From Brucella pseudintermedia (GTDB lineage Bacteria > Pseudomonadota > Alphaproteobacteria > Rhizobiales > Rhizobiaceae), in NCBI RefSeq assembly GCF_042697365.1, contig NZ_CP137605.1: 64,000 nucleotides of DNA; one strand, written 5' to 3'. Below the pieces are notes generated by a model, which searched no databases, was not told the DNA's origin, and was given only the letters and a program-made list of their open reading frames with translations. Made by a program: the position numbers and the translations under genes. Shown here in pieces: positions 32,915 to 41,427 of the stretch. Each line of letters starts with the position of its first letter. The first letter of the stretch is position 1.

Positions 32915-33952
32915 TTACTTCGCAGCGTCGAGCGTCGCGTTGGCCTTGTCCACGAACTCGGTCGTGAAGGTCTTCGACAGGTCGATCTGCTTTTCCTGAA
33001 GCGGCTTCTTGAAAGTTGCCAGAACCTTGAGCACGGTTTCTGGGCCATCCTTCGGCATCCGGCCATCCGGCGTGTACTGCGCCTTGCCCTCGGCAAGTCC
33101 CTTCACATAAAGGTCCTTGTCGCCGACATAATAATCCTTGGGCATCTGGTCGGCGATTTCTTCGGCGCTGTGCGAAGCGATGTAGCGCATGGTCTTGACC
33201 AGAGCATTGGCAAGCTTCTGCGCATCTTCCTTGTGCGTTTCAAGCCAGGCGCTCTGCACATAGAACGATGCTGCCGGATAGGGGCCGCCGAGCGCCTCGA
33301 TGGTCTTGTCCGGCGTGCGCATATCGACCAGCACCTTGGCATCGCCGCTTTTGAGCATATTGGCGACGGTCGGCTCGGTGGTCATCCCGGCCTGCACGGC
33401 ATCCTGCTTGAAAGCAGCAATGAATGTATTGCCCGCTCCGACCGGCAGCAGCGTGTAATCGCCCTGCTTCAAGCCATTGCGCATGGCAAGATACTGGGTC
33501 AGGAAATCAGTGGAAGAGCCGAGACCGGTGACGCCAAGCGTATGCCCTTTGAAATCGGCTGGTGACTTTATCTGGTCGGCATATTTGCTGGATACCAGCT
33601 CCACCTCCCCCGGCGCCTGGCTGAACTGGACGATGGACTGGATGAACTTGCCTTTCGATTGGAGGTCGATCGTGTGATCGTAAAAACCGACGACGGCCTG
33701 GGCCGCACCGGCCAAAAGCTCGTTTTCCGCATCCACGCCAGCGCGGCTGTTGATCAGCTCGACATCAAGACCCTCATCCTTGAAATAGCCGAGCTTTTCC
33801 GTCAGCACTGCGGGAAGGTAAATCTGCTTTTCCATGCCGCCCACGATCACGGTCAGCTTTTCTGCATGGGACGCGCCTGCGCCAAACACCATCGCGCCAC
33901 CAATAACGGCCGCGCCAAACAGATGACGGCATGAATTGATAGAGATTTTCAT
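32915..33952 (-). CDS. NitT/TauT-type ABC periplasmic binding protein
   Basis: 345 residues. MKISINSCRHLFGAAVIGGAMVFGAGASHA is the signal peptide, cleaved before EKLTV. The NMT1/SsuA-like fold is shown by GGMEKQIYLPAVLTEKLGYFKDEGLDVEL, LLAGAAQAVVGFYDHTIDLQ and GLGSSTDFLTQYLAMRNGL. The ligand may be an aliphatic sulfonate, a pyrimidine precursor or a related compound; no desulfonation gene is nearby to decide. It is the first gene of the operon, preceded by about 290 bp with no gene. Confidence 0.88.
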   Translation of the reverse strand: MKISINSCRHLFGAAVIGGAMVFGAGASHAEKLTVIVGGMEKQIYLPAVLTEKLGYFKDEGLDVELINSRAGVDAENELLAGAAQAVVGFYDHTIDLQSKGKFIQSIVQFSQAPGEVELVSSKYADQIKSPADFKGHTLGVTGLGSSTDFLTQYLAMRNGLKQGDYTLLPVGAGNTFIAAFKQDAVQAGMTTEPTVANMLKSGDAKVLVDMRTPDKTIEALGGPYPAASFYVQSAWLETHKEDAQKLANALVKTMRYIASHSAEEIADQMPKDYYVGDKDLYVKGLAEGKAQYTPDGRMPKDGPETVLKVLATFKKPLQEKQIDLSKTFTTEFVDKANATLDAAK

Positions 33953-34243
33953 TTATGCTCCTCCGAGAGCTCTTGTCGACCCGGCAAAGCCGGGCTCCTC
34001 CTGATCCCGATTCCTCAATCGGTGTTGAATGGTTAGCGCAGGCAAGCTTTCAACCAGCTTTCAACGAACTTACAGCGCTTTTCCAGCCGAGATAGGGGGA
34101 CCGGTGTTTATCGTTCTTTGTATCGGGAAAAGCGCCTTTGCCAAAAAAAAACTATCGTGATGCGTCTGATAGCTCCGTCACAAAACGATTGGTTGCTTTC
34201 CCCTCAAATTAGCGGTTCAATCAGTAAAACGGGGAGGCCCCCA

Positions 34244-34468
34244 ATGCCATTTCGCGGTAATAGATATCAAGGAACATATGCGCCCGGCGATCTTCAGGTG
34301 CTTCAGGCCGCCTATAATCGTTGTTGCGCTTTTCTGGATCGGTGTCCCACCACCCACGATGATAAGGAAACACTGGCGCGTGTGATCATAAGTACATATG
34401 AAGCCGGTGAATACGATCCGGAAAAAATTGCGGAAATCGTAGCCCAGCTCGAACTCACACGTACTTGA
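34244..34468 (+). CDS. Small protein, paralogue 1 of a tandem pair
   Basis: 74 residues from ATG 34244, with GGGGAGG 8 bp upstream. It reads MPFRGNRYQGTYAPGDLQ, then LQAAYNRCCAFLDRCPTT and ends EKIAEIVAQLELTRT. It is helical, soluble and has no signal peptide. It aligns along its whole length with the protein encoded 200 bp downstream (shared MPF start, LQAAY, C-x(6)-RCP-T, ARxII-x-YE-G, EKIAE). Both cysteines of the CxxLxRCP segment are kept in the pair. Family unknown. Confidence 0.7.
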   Translation: MPFRGNRYQGTYAPGDLQVLQAAYNRCCAFLDRCPTTHDDKETLARVIISTYEAGEYDPEKIAEIVAQLELTRT

Positions 34469-34669
34469 GGTCAGTCTGCGGTCTGAAACGACCGGACGAA
34501 GGACAGCTATGTAATTCCCACGCACTTGCCACAGATCAATATTTTACATAAAGTAAACAATTCTTGCATATAAAGTTTTGCAATCGGCTATATTTAATAG
34601 AGTTGATTGCGCGGATTATAGGCGGCGGGTGGAGTGATCTGTCAGCCAGCCACATGCGGAATGCATAGC

Positions 34670-34951
34670 ATGCCATTTACGAGAGACTACTACTTGGGGC
34701 GCTTCAAACCCGCCGAATTGGAAAAGCTGCAAGCGGCTTATGTGAAATCGTGCGAAGCGTTGGCGCGCTGCCCCATCACCTCTCCCCATAAAGACGAGAT
34801 GGCACGAGAAATCATACAGATTTACGAGTGCGGTGTCTGCGAAGCGGAGAAAATCGCGGAACTCATGGTGCAGATTGAGGCAGTCAAGCCGCGCCCGGTG
34901 AGCGAACTGTTGCTCGCGCAAGTAAGCGCGGCCCAGCCCAAGACTGCCTGA
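34670..34951 (+). CDS. Small protein, paralogue 2 of a tandem pair
   Basis: 93 residues from ATG 34670 (MPFTRDYYLGRFKPAELEKL). It shares the LQAAYVKSCEALARCP, AREIIQIYECG and EKIAELM blocks with the protein at 34244-34468 and adds an 18-residue tail (RPVSELLLAQVSAAQPKTA). An extra cysteine pair (CGVC) replaces the partner's AGEYD segment. The 201 bp between the two genes contain no gene and are A+T-rich (TATAAAGTTTTGCAATC), likely holding this gene's own promoter. A terminator follows. Function unknown. Confidence 0.7.
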   Translation: MPFTRDYYLGRFKPAELEKLQAAYVKSCEALARCPITSPHKDEMAREIIQIYECGVCEAEKIAELMVQIEAVKPRPVSELLLAQVSAAQPKTA

Positions 34952-34970
34952 CCCACATCAATTCCACGGA

Positions 34971-35006
34971 AATACCCGGACGCGAGGACTGCATCCGGGT
35001 ATTTTT
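34971..35006. terminator. Bidirectional rho-independent terminator
   Basis: AATACCCGGA (34971-34980) and TCCGGGTATT (34994-35003), then TTTT on the plus strand. It ends the rightward paralogue 20 bp after its stop, and in the other direction lies just past the stop of the OmpA-family gene. Confidence 0.85.
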
Positions 35007-35008
35007 GT

Positions 35009-37159
35009 TCAACGTTGTGCAACCGGGCGGACAAGCGGCGTCACGCGACGGATCGTGACGCGGCGGTTTTCCTGTTCTGCTGCCTGCGTGCGAATTTTGA
35101 GGAAGCGTTCGCCGTAGCCCTGTGTCACGAGATTTTCGGCCGGGATATCATAAACTTCCGTCAGAAGGCTGGCGACGGATTCAGCGCGCTTGTCCGACAG
35201 GACCAGATTTGAGCGATCCGACCCGACCGCATCGGTATGTCCTTCGATAAAGAAGGTCTCGCCCGGGTCCTTTGCCAGTACCTTTTGCATGGCAGTCGCA
35301 ACCTTGCGCAAGGTCTTGGCTTGCGACATCGAAACCTCGGCGCTGCCCGTCGCGAAGTGGATCGTATCCAGATCGATGCGGCGCACCTTGTCACGCAAAC
35401 GGGCAGAGTGACGAACTTCATCTATTGTATAGACCCGCTCCACGCGCTCCACCGGCGGCATGGCGAGAAAGTCGTAGAAATCGCGGTCCGGATCGTCCGC
35501 AACGTCAATGATATAATCTCTTACCGGCACGGTCAGGCGCATCGGGGGCAGTTCATAGCCAACATCGATGATCGAAGCGCGCGGATTCTCATCATATTCA
35601 GGCGCATAGATCATCAAATATTCGTTGCCGTCGCGATCAATACGGGAGCGCTGAAGAATATCGCCGTAACGATCATAAATCGTGACGATCTGGTTCCCGC
35701 CTGGGCGAACTATGGTTTCGCGGGTGCGTCCGCGGGGCAATTCATCATAATAGGTTTGCTCGGCGTCGCGGCGCAGCCTCGGGCGATCATCGCCGCGCAC
35801 GAAAATGCGGTCTCCCACGTCGAGGATAACGCGATTATCCACTTCCTCGATTACTTTGACATTCGTGACATTATTCGTCACGTTATTCACTGTCGTATTG
35901 TTGACGACCGTATTGTTGACCACGGTGTTGTTGACGATATTGGTGGTTTCCGGCACGGCAAAGACGGGCGCGTCCTTGATACGAGTGCCCTCTTCCTTGA
36001 GATTTGCCTCGATCTTCTGCGGCAGCGCTGCCTTAACCTCTTCCGGAATAGCGACCTGCGCAGCCGCATCGTTTGCGGGCGGCGGTGTGTTTTCCTCAGC
36101 GGAGCGCTGCTGCTCGCGCTGCTTGCGGCGCTCTTCACGCGACTGGCTTCCCCCGGAATTGTCGGCATCCTTGTCGCTGTCGAGAATGGCGGCGCCGTTT
36201 TCAACCGGCAAGACAACCGTGTCGTCGGTTTTCGTGGGATCCTTGGCAATCTCTTGCTTTTCTTCGGTCGAGCGCTGGTCGACTATTTCCGGCGCTGGCT
36301 TTTGCTGGTCCTTGGCCGGTTGTGGCTGTTCAACCGGCTGTGCGGGCCGAGCATCATTCTGCGGAGACTCTGTTGCTTGCGGTTCCTGCGGGGGAACTTC
36401 TTCGGGATGTTCAACGATGGATTCTTCTACCGGTTCTTTCTGCTGAGGCACCGCCGGAGATGCTTCTGCCGGTTGCTTGACTGGCTTTTCCGCTTGCGGA
36501 GCCGGAGTATCATTGTTCGGCTTTTCGGGTGCAGGCTGTTCGGGGTTCACTTCCGGCTCAACTGCTGGAGCTTCCTTCACCGGCTTTTCGACGGGCGCGG
36601 CCTGTTCCTGAGACTGAGTGGCCTTGCGAGCAGGCTCTTCCTCGGTCTTCTTCTGTTCTTCGGCGCGCCGCCGCGCTTCTTCTTCCGCAGCCTTCTGTTG
36701 CCGTTCGCTCTGACGTTGCGCCTCTTCCTCGGCTTTTTTCTGCTCGGAAGCCTGTCTGGCCTGTTCTTCGGCCTGCTTCTGCGCCTCGCGCTCTGCTGCC
36801 TTCTGTTGTTCCTCTGCTTGGCGCTGAGCCTCTGCTTCAGCACGCTTCTGCTCTTCCGCCTGACGCTGGGCTTCTTCCTGAGCCGCTTTCTGCTGTTGTT
36901 CTTCCTCCTGCCGACGGTTTTCCTGCTCGGCAGCACGCTGTTGCTCCTCAGCCCGGCGCGCTTCTTCCTCCGCCGCCTTTTGCTGTTCGTCGGCCTCGCG
37001 CTGTTGCTGCAGCAATTGCTCATCGGACGGCTGGTTTCCGTTCTCCTGTGCCAACAGGATTGGAGCCGTCAGGGTATCCGCGAGCACGGGCTGCGCGAGA
37101 ATGGAGGCCGAGAGAACCGGCACCGCCACCGTGGCAAGAAGCTTCGAACGAATAGACAT
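35009..37159 (-). CDS. OmpA-family cell-envelope protein with long coiled coil
   Basis: 716 residues from ATG 37159. MSIRSKLLATVAVPVLSASILAQPVLA is the signal peptide. Residues about 45-190 are Glu/Gln/Ala/Arg repeats (EEEARRAEEQQRAAEQENRR and variants), a long coiled coil. Residues 190-380 are Pro/Glu/Lys-rich and disordered. A short Asn/Thr/Val repeat follows (NTVVNNTVVNNTTVNN). The C-terminal 120 residues are an OmpA domain (IHFATGSAEV, FFIEGHTDAVGSDRSNLVLSDKRAESV, QGYGERF) that binds peptidoglycan. It likely links the outer membrane or periplasm to the wall. Similar large proteins occur in Brucella and Rhizobium. Single gene. Confidence 0.88.
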   Translation of the reverse strand: MSIRSKLLATVAVPVLSASILAQPVLADTLTAPILLAQENGNQPSDEQLLQQQREADEQQKAAEEEARRAEEQQRAAEQENRRQEEEQQQKAAQEEAQRQAEEQKRAEAEAQRQAEEQQKAAEREAQKQAEEQARQASEQKKAEEEAQRQSERQQKAAEEEARRRAEEQKKTEEEPARKATQSQEQAAPVEKPVKEAPAVEPEVNPEQPAPEKPNNDTPAPQAEKPVKQPAEASPAVPQQKEPVEESIVEHPEEVPPQEPQATESPQNDARPAQPVEQPQPAKDQQKPAPEIVDQRSTEEKQEIAKDPTKTDDTVVLPVENGAAILDSDKDADNSGGSQSREERRKQREQQRSAEENTPPPANDAAAQVAIPEEVKAALPQKIEANLKEEGTRIKDAPVFAVPETTNIVNNTVVNNTVVNNTTVNNVTNNVTNVKVIEEVDNRVILDVGDRIFVRGDDRPRLRRDAEQTYYDELPRGRTRETIVRPGGNQIVTIYDRYGDILQRSRIDRDGNEYLMIYAPEYDENPRASIIDVGYELPPMRLTVPVRDYIIDVADDPDRDFYDFLAMPPVERVERVYTIDEVRHSARLRDKVRRIDLDTIHFATGSAEVSMSQAKTLRKVATAMQKVLAKDPGETFFIEGHTDAVGSDRSNLVLSDKRAESVASLLTEVYDIPAENLVTQGYGERFLKIRTQAAEQENRRVTIRRVTPLVRPVAQR

Positions 37160-37513
37160 ATATCCTTCTCCTTCTGGAAGGCAGAATTGATGTGCGTCTG
37201 CCCCGGATTCGCAGGCAAAGACACTGCACGCCGCCAGCGGTACCCACTGAATTGGGACAAATTCCGGCGACTTCACAAATCCGTTATCGTAATCCACATG
37301 AACTCAGGCTGAACCCAAGCGTTCCGAAAATTACAAGATTTGCCACATTCGCCGGGCCAGCAGCTCTATACCTTCCGCAACGCGGGCGGAACAGGCGGCA
37401 TGGACGGCCGTCGCTTCAGAAAAACGGCGCGCCGGACTCGATCAGCACGCCGTTTCACGCAGCTCAATACGAGCTTGTCGGAATCCATATCCTTCGGGTA
37501 GCCCCACACTGGT
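37160..37513. other. 354-bp gene-free interval
   Basis: Contains the upstream region of the OmpA-family gene and the trailer of the rocB-like gene. I see a purine-rich ribosome-binding site (AGAAGGAGAAGGATAT on the minus strand) just before 37159, and no gene, repeat or clear terminator in the rest. Confidence 0.5.
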
Positions 37514-39175
37514 TTATCCGCCGGCCTTTAGGAAGCGTGCGGCTATGTCATAAAGAAACTGCGGCAGCACCGTGAAGGCATAGGGAGCGTAGACCCGTTC
37601 CAGCCGCTGATGATACTCGCGGCCCCATGGACCGATGTTCACCACAGGATACGAAAGCGCCTTCGGATTGGCGCGGTCTATGAACTGCGCTGCCGGTGTG
37701 TTGGCCGCGATGACTTCACTATCCGCCGCATCCGGCATATGACCGAAGAAACTCATATCGGAAATACCGGCAAAGATTTCACGATACCGGATTGTCGTAT
37801 CGAACTGACGCTCCGCCTCCAAACGTGCGGTTTCCAGAGCTTCAGCAAAACGCTGTTCCTCTGCCGTTTCATCTCCCATGCGAACATGCGGATAGACGAG
37901 ACTTCCAAAGCCGATAATCACCGTCGGGCCGGTAACACGCGCCTCAGCGACCATACGGTCCACAAGTTCCCGCGTAATGAGAAGCGGGTTGTCGCTGCTT
38001 GAAAGTTCAGCCTCAAGCACCGCGATCCGTTCCAGCGCCGCATCGCCGCCGACGCGCCGAACCTCCTCGCGCAACTCCGCTGTGGTCAGAATTCGGCCCT
38101 TGTGATTGACGTTCGCCTCGCTGCCGACCAGCTTTGCAAACCGGCTCGCCTCGACATTGAAATGGGTGATTGCACGATCCAGAGCCTCGCCCACAACCGC
38201 CTTGAACCGCTGGAACAATGCGTCGGGCGAGACGGAATGGGTCAGCCAGTTGAATGCAACCCACGTCCGTTCCGGCGTGGTCACTTCATAACCACCACGG
38301 AAATCCCGCGCTTCAAGGCAGATAGGAGGCGGCGAAACCTCACCGTCACCCGCGTCGCAGAGAGCCGCATTGGCTTCGACCGCTCGCATGATTTCCGACG
38401 CGATGAGATGCGCGCTGACACCTTCGAACGGATAGCTCGCATGGGACGGTTGCCCGACCACGAAAGCAAAGGGAAGCTGTTTGCCGATGGTACCACGATA
38501 GATGGCGCGGCCTTCTGCGCCGTCACCCTGATCGCTTGTTGCATCCAGATTGATACCGGCAACGATATCGAGGCCCCAGCGTTCGGCAAGTTCCGGCAGG
38601 GCGTCGCGCAGACTGCGCATTCCGCGCGACCCGCGCTCTTCGTCAGGGGTGGCGAACAGGATCAGATTGCCTTCCCGATCCGGCTGCTGCGAGAAACGTT
38701 CCAATACAGCGATACCGGCGGCAACCCCGCTCTTCATGTCGAGCATGCCGCGTCCGGGGACATAGTTTCCGCTCTGAAAATCGGCGAGAGCCTTTTCCTC
38801 GTTCGGTGCGAGAGGTCGACTGGTAAGATCTGCCAGAAGCGCTTCCAGCAAGGCGTCCGGTTCAAAAGCCAAATGCTTCAAATCGCGATAATTGCCGGTC
38901 TCCACCACGTCGAAATGGCCAGCCAGCGCCAAAGTCCGCCGTCCCCTGCCGCGAACGACCGCGATGACGTTTTTGGTCATCGGGAAACCATGACTGTCGA
39001 TGACGGCAATATCGTCGGGATTTTTCTGGAAATAGGGAATCTCGCGCAAGAGCTCGGCAAGCTTCGGGCCGAACGCTGCCTCGTCCGGTGTTCCGGTTTC
39101 GCTTGGCCATTTCACCATGCGATAGGAGAGTTCTCGCACCCGTTCCGTCGGATTCCATTCATTGGGGCTTGCCAC
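37514..39175 (-). CDS. RocB-like M20 metallopeptidase
   Basis: 553 residues from GTG 39175, chosen because GAGGAAA lies 6 bp upstream; the TTG 45 bp earlier has no such site. It has the M20 core: ALAGHFDVVET (first metal ligands), GRGMLDMKSGVAAGIAVL (bridging Asp), ATPDEERGSRGMRSLRD (catalytic Glu pair), and GQPSHASYPFEGVSAH (dimer domain). Length and the conserved tail (FFGHMPDAADS, YPVVNIGPWGREYHQRLE) match RocB, an arginine-utilisation protein in Bacillus. It is the last gene of an amino-acid ABC operon, 83 bp after the ATPase, so it probably hydrolyses the imported substrate. Confidence 0.85.
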   Translation of the reverse strand: MASPNEWNPTERVRELSYRMVKWPSETGTPDEAAFGPKLAELLREIPYFQKNPDDIAVIDSHGFPMTKNVIAVVRGRGRRTLALAGHFDVVETGNYRDLKHLAFEPDALLEALLADLTSRPLAPNEEKALADFQSGNYVPGRGMLDMKSGVAAGIAVLERFSQQPDREGNLILFATPDEERGSRGMRSLRDALPELAERWGLDIVAGINLDATSDQGDGAEGRAIYRGTIGKQLPFAFVVGQPSHASYPFEGVSAHLIASEIMRAVEANAALCDAGDGEVSPPPICLEARDFRGGYEVTTPERTWVAFNWLTHSVSPDALFQRFKAVVGEALDRAITHFNVEASRFAKLVGSEANVNHKGRILTTAELREEVRRVGGDAALERIAVLEAELSSSDNPLLITRELVDRMVAEARVTGPTVIIGFGSLVYPHVRMGDETAEEQRFAEALETARLEAERQFDTTIRYREIFAGISDMSFFGHMPDAADSEVIAANTPAAQFIDRANPKALSYPVVNIGPWGREYHQRLERVYAPYAFTVLPQFLYDIAARFLKAGG

Positions 39176-39258
39176 GGTCTTTCCTCGCTCAATAGTTCTC
39201 CGTCTCCGTACCTTGGGCAAGGCACAGACGGATCTTCACAATCTGGTTTAGCGTCGAT

Positions 39259-40023
39259 TTACTGGTTGAGATGCTTTCTCAGGAACGCTCTCGTTCTTTC
39301 ATTTTCCGGATTGGTGAAGATCACGTCCGGTTTGCCTTCCTCGACCACCACGCCCTTGTCCATGAACAGCACCTTGTCGGAAACTTCAGCGGCAAAGCGC
39401 ATTTCATGGGTCACGATCAGCATGGTCATATGCTCCTGCGCGAGCTGTTTCATGACCTGATTGACCTCCTCGACCAGCTCCGGATCGAGCGCTGAAGTCG
39501 CTTCGTCAAACAGCATGACCTTCGGTTGCATGGCAAGCGCGCGGGCGATTGCCACACGCTGCTTCTGTCCGCCTGACAGACGCGACGGATACATTGAAGC
39601 CTTGTCGGCCAGACCGACTTTCTTCAAAAGCGAAACGGCCAGTTCCTGTGCTTCCTGCTTGCTCTTGCCCTTCAGTTTGATAGGCCCAAGCGTGATGTTC
39701 TCCATCACATTGAGATGCGGAAACAGGTTGAAGTGCTGGAAAACCATGCCCATTTGCTGGCGCACGGCATTGATATGCCGCTCGAAGGCACGTCCGCTCA
39801 ATGGCTGGTTTACCTGAACACCATCCAGCAGTATCTGGCCTGAATTGACTGTTTCCAGATGATTGATCGAGCGAAGCAGCGTGCTTTTACCGGAACCGGA
39901 AGGACCGATAATGGCGATGATCTGGCCGCGTTCAACCGACAGGTTGATGCCTTTGAGAACCTCGAGTGCGCCATAAGCCTTGTGGACATCGCGCACTTCC
40001 ACCATGGGTTTGCTGTTGCTCAT
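39259..40023 (-). CDS. ATP-binding subunit of a second amino-acid ABC transporter (GlnQ-like)
   Basis: 254 residues. Walker A GPSGSGKST, Q-loop VFQHFNLFPHLNVMEN, signature LSGGQKQRVAIARALAM, Walker B VMLFDEATSALDPE, H-loop IVTHEMRF. It belongs to the GlnQ/GltL class. The Walker B motif reads DEAT rather than the usual DEPT. It overlaps the upstream permease start region by 4 bp and is followed by the rocB-like gene. Confidence 0.92.
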   Translation of the reverse strand: MSNSKPMVEVRDVHKAYGALEVLKGINLSVERGQIIAIIGPSGSGKSTLLRSINHLETVNSGQILLDGVQVNQPLSGRAFERHINAVRQQMGMVFQHFNLFPHLNVMENITLGPIKLKGKSKQEAQELAVSLLKKVGLADKASMYPSRLSGGQKQRVAIARALAMQPKVMLFDEATSALDPELVEEVNQVMKQLAQEHMTMLIVTHEMRFAAEVSDKVLFMDKGVVVEEGKPDVIFTNPENERTRAFLRKHLNQ

Positions 40024-40676
40024 CGGTAAGCCTCGACTTTCTTTTCCATCCAGTGCAATCCGGCTTCCAGGATGAGATTGAGTACGTAGAAGATCACTGC
40101 GGCAGTGATATAGAATTCAAACGGGCTGTAGGTTTCGCTGATCGCCTGCTGCGATGCGTGAACCAGCTCGGTAATGCCGATTACCGACACAAGCGCCGTG
40201 TCTTTCAGAAGAGCAATCAGATTATTGCCCACCTGCGGCAGCGCATTGCGAACGGCTTGTGGCACGATGATGTAGCGCAAGGTCTGGGCGCTGCCGAAAC
40301 CCAACGAACGTGCGCCCTCATTCTGCCCCGGATCGACAGTCAGGATCGCCGTGCGGAACAGATCGGAATTATAGACCGCAAAATGCAGGCCAAGGCCGAT
40401 AATACCGGTCCACACGGCAGGAATGTTGATGCCGATCTGCGAGAGGCCGTAATAGAGCAGGAAGAGCTGCAAAAGCAGCGGGGTTCCCATGAAAAGCCAG
40501 ATGAAGAAGCGGACAGGATAACGCACCAGCCAGTGTCCGTAGAGAACAAGCAAGGCAAAGGCGATGCCGCCGAAGAAGCTGACGATCGATGACGACACTG
40601 CAATGATAAGCGTCCACCAGACGCCGGTCATCAGGAGTTCGGTATAGGGCGGGACGATGGAAAAATCGAGTTGCAT
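40020..40676 (-). CDS. Amino-acid ABC permease, second subunit
   Basis: 218 residues, with transmembrane segments near residues 15-45 (TLIIAVSSSIVSFFGGIAFALLVLYG), 55-80 and 185-210. FIWLFMGTPLLLQLFLLYYG is the HAAT signature, and NEGARSLGFGSAQTLRYIIVPQAVRNALPQVGN is the EAA loop. GlnP-like. It lies 11 bp after the first permease gene and overlaps the ATPase gene by 4 bp. The pair of permeases should form a heterodimeric channel. Confidence 0.92.
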   Translation of the reverse strand: MQLDFSIVPPYTELLMTGVWWTLIIAVSSSIVSFFGGIAFALLVLYGHWLVRYPVRFFIWLFMGTPLLLQLFLLYYGLSQIGINIPAVWTGIIGLGLHFAVYNSDLFRTAILTVDPGQNEGARSLGFGSAQTLRYIIVPQAVRNALPQVGNNLIALLKDTALVSVIGITELVHASQQAISETYSPFEFYITAAVIFYVLNLILEAGLHWMEKKVEAYR

Positions 40677-40687
40677 GAAATCACCGC

Positions 40688-41338
40688 CTATTTGAGCGCA
40701 TAGCGGGCTTCGAGAAAATCGACGAAGCGTGCAACGATATAGATGAGGACCATGTAAATGGCGGCGGCGATGCCGAAAATCTCAAACGGACGATAGGTCG
40801 AGCCGATGAAACGTTGGGCCGTATAGGTCAATTCAACGACGGAAATCGCCGAAACCAGGGCGGAACCCTTGATCAGCATCACCGTGTTGACCCCCAGAGA
40901 GCGGATCATGAGGCGGGCTGCCTGCGGCAGCACCACAAAGCGCATGGACTGCCCGCTGCTGAAGCCGATGGAGCGAGCAGCTTCGTTCTGGCCGCCATCC
41001 ACCGTCAGAATGGCGCCTCGCATGGCTTCGGCGTAATAGGCGCCGATATTGAGTCCGAGACCGATGGCACCGGCAGCGAAGGGCTCAAGGTTGATGCCGA
41101 TCTGCGGTCCGCCGAAATAAAGAACGAAAAGTTGCAACAGGCACGGTGTGCCGCGAAACACGCTCACGTAAGCCGTTCCGATGAAACGCAATGGCCAGAA
41201 GCGTGACAGTTTCGCGGCAGTGGCAAGTGCACCGACACTCAAACCGATAAGAATGGCGAGCACCGAGATTTCGACGGTAATCAGGGCGGCCTCCAGAAAA
41301 TATGGAAAGACCTCCGCCATCAAAGAGAAATTCATCAT
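40688..41338 (-). CDS. Amino-acid ABC permease, first subunit
   Basis: 216 residues. Two adjacent ATGs (41338, 41335) follow a GGGGAG; the second has better spacing. Transmembrane segments include ALITVEISVLAILIGLSVGALA and IAAAIYMVLIYIVARFV. FRGTPCLLQLFVLYFGGPQIG is the HAAT signature, and EAARSIGFSSGQSMRFVVLPQAARLMI is the EAA loop. It follows the binding-protein gene after 89 bp. No sequence feature reveals the substrate. Confidence 0.92.
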   Translation of the reverse strand: MMNFSLMAEVFPYFLEAALITVEISVLAILIGLSVGALATAAKLSRFWPLRFIGTAYVSVFRGTPCLLQLFVLYFGGPQIGINLEPFAAGAIGLGLNIGAYYAEAMRGAILTVDGGQNEAARSIGFSSGQSMRFVVLPQAARLMIRSLGVNTVMLIKGSALVSAISVVELTYTAQRFIGSTYRPFEIFGIAAAIYMVLIYIVARFVDFLEARYALK

Positions 41339-41427
41339 CTCCCCTTTCCTGTCTGGACAACCAAGCCGGAAAGATATGTTGCCGGGACGTTCATTCTAAC
41401 TGTCGCCCCGGCAAGGGTTCCATAGGG

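Noticed and set aside
35237..37312. 691-codon plus-strand open frame opposite the OmpA-family gene
   Set aside because: Antisense of a biased coiled-coil sequence; its Leu/Phe-rich 'membrane' look comes from complementing Glu/Gln/Lys codons.
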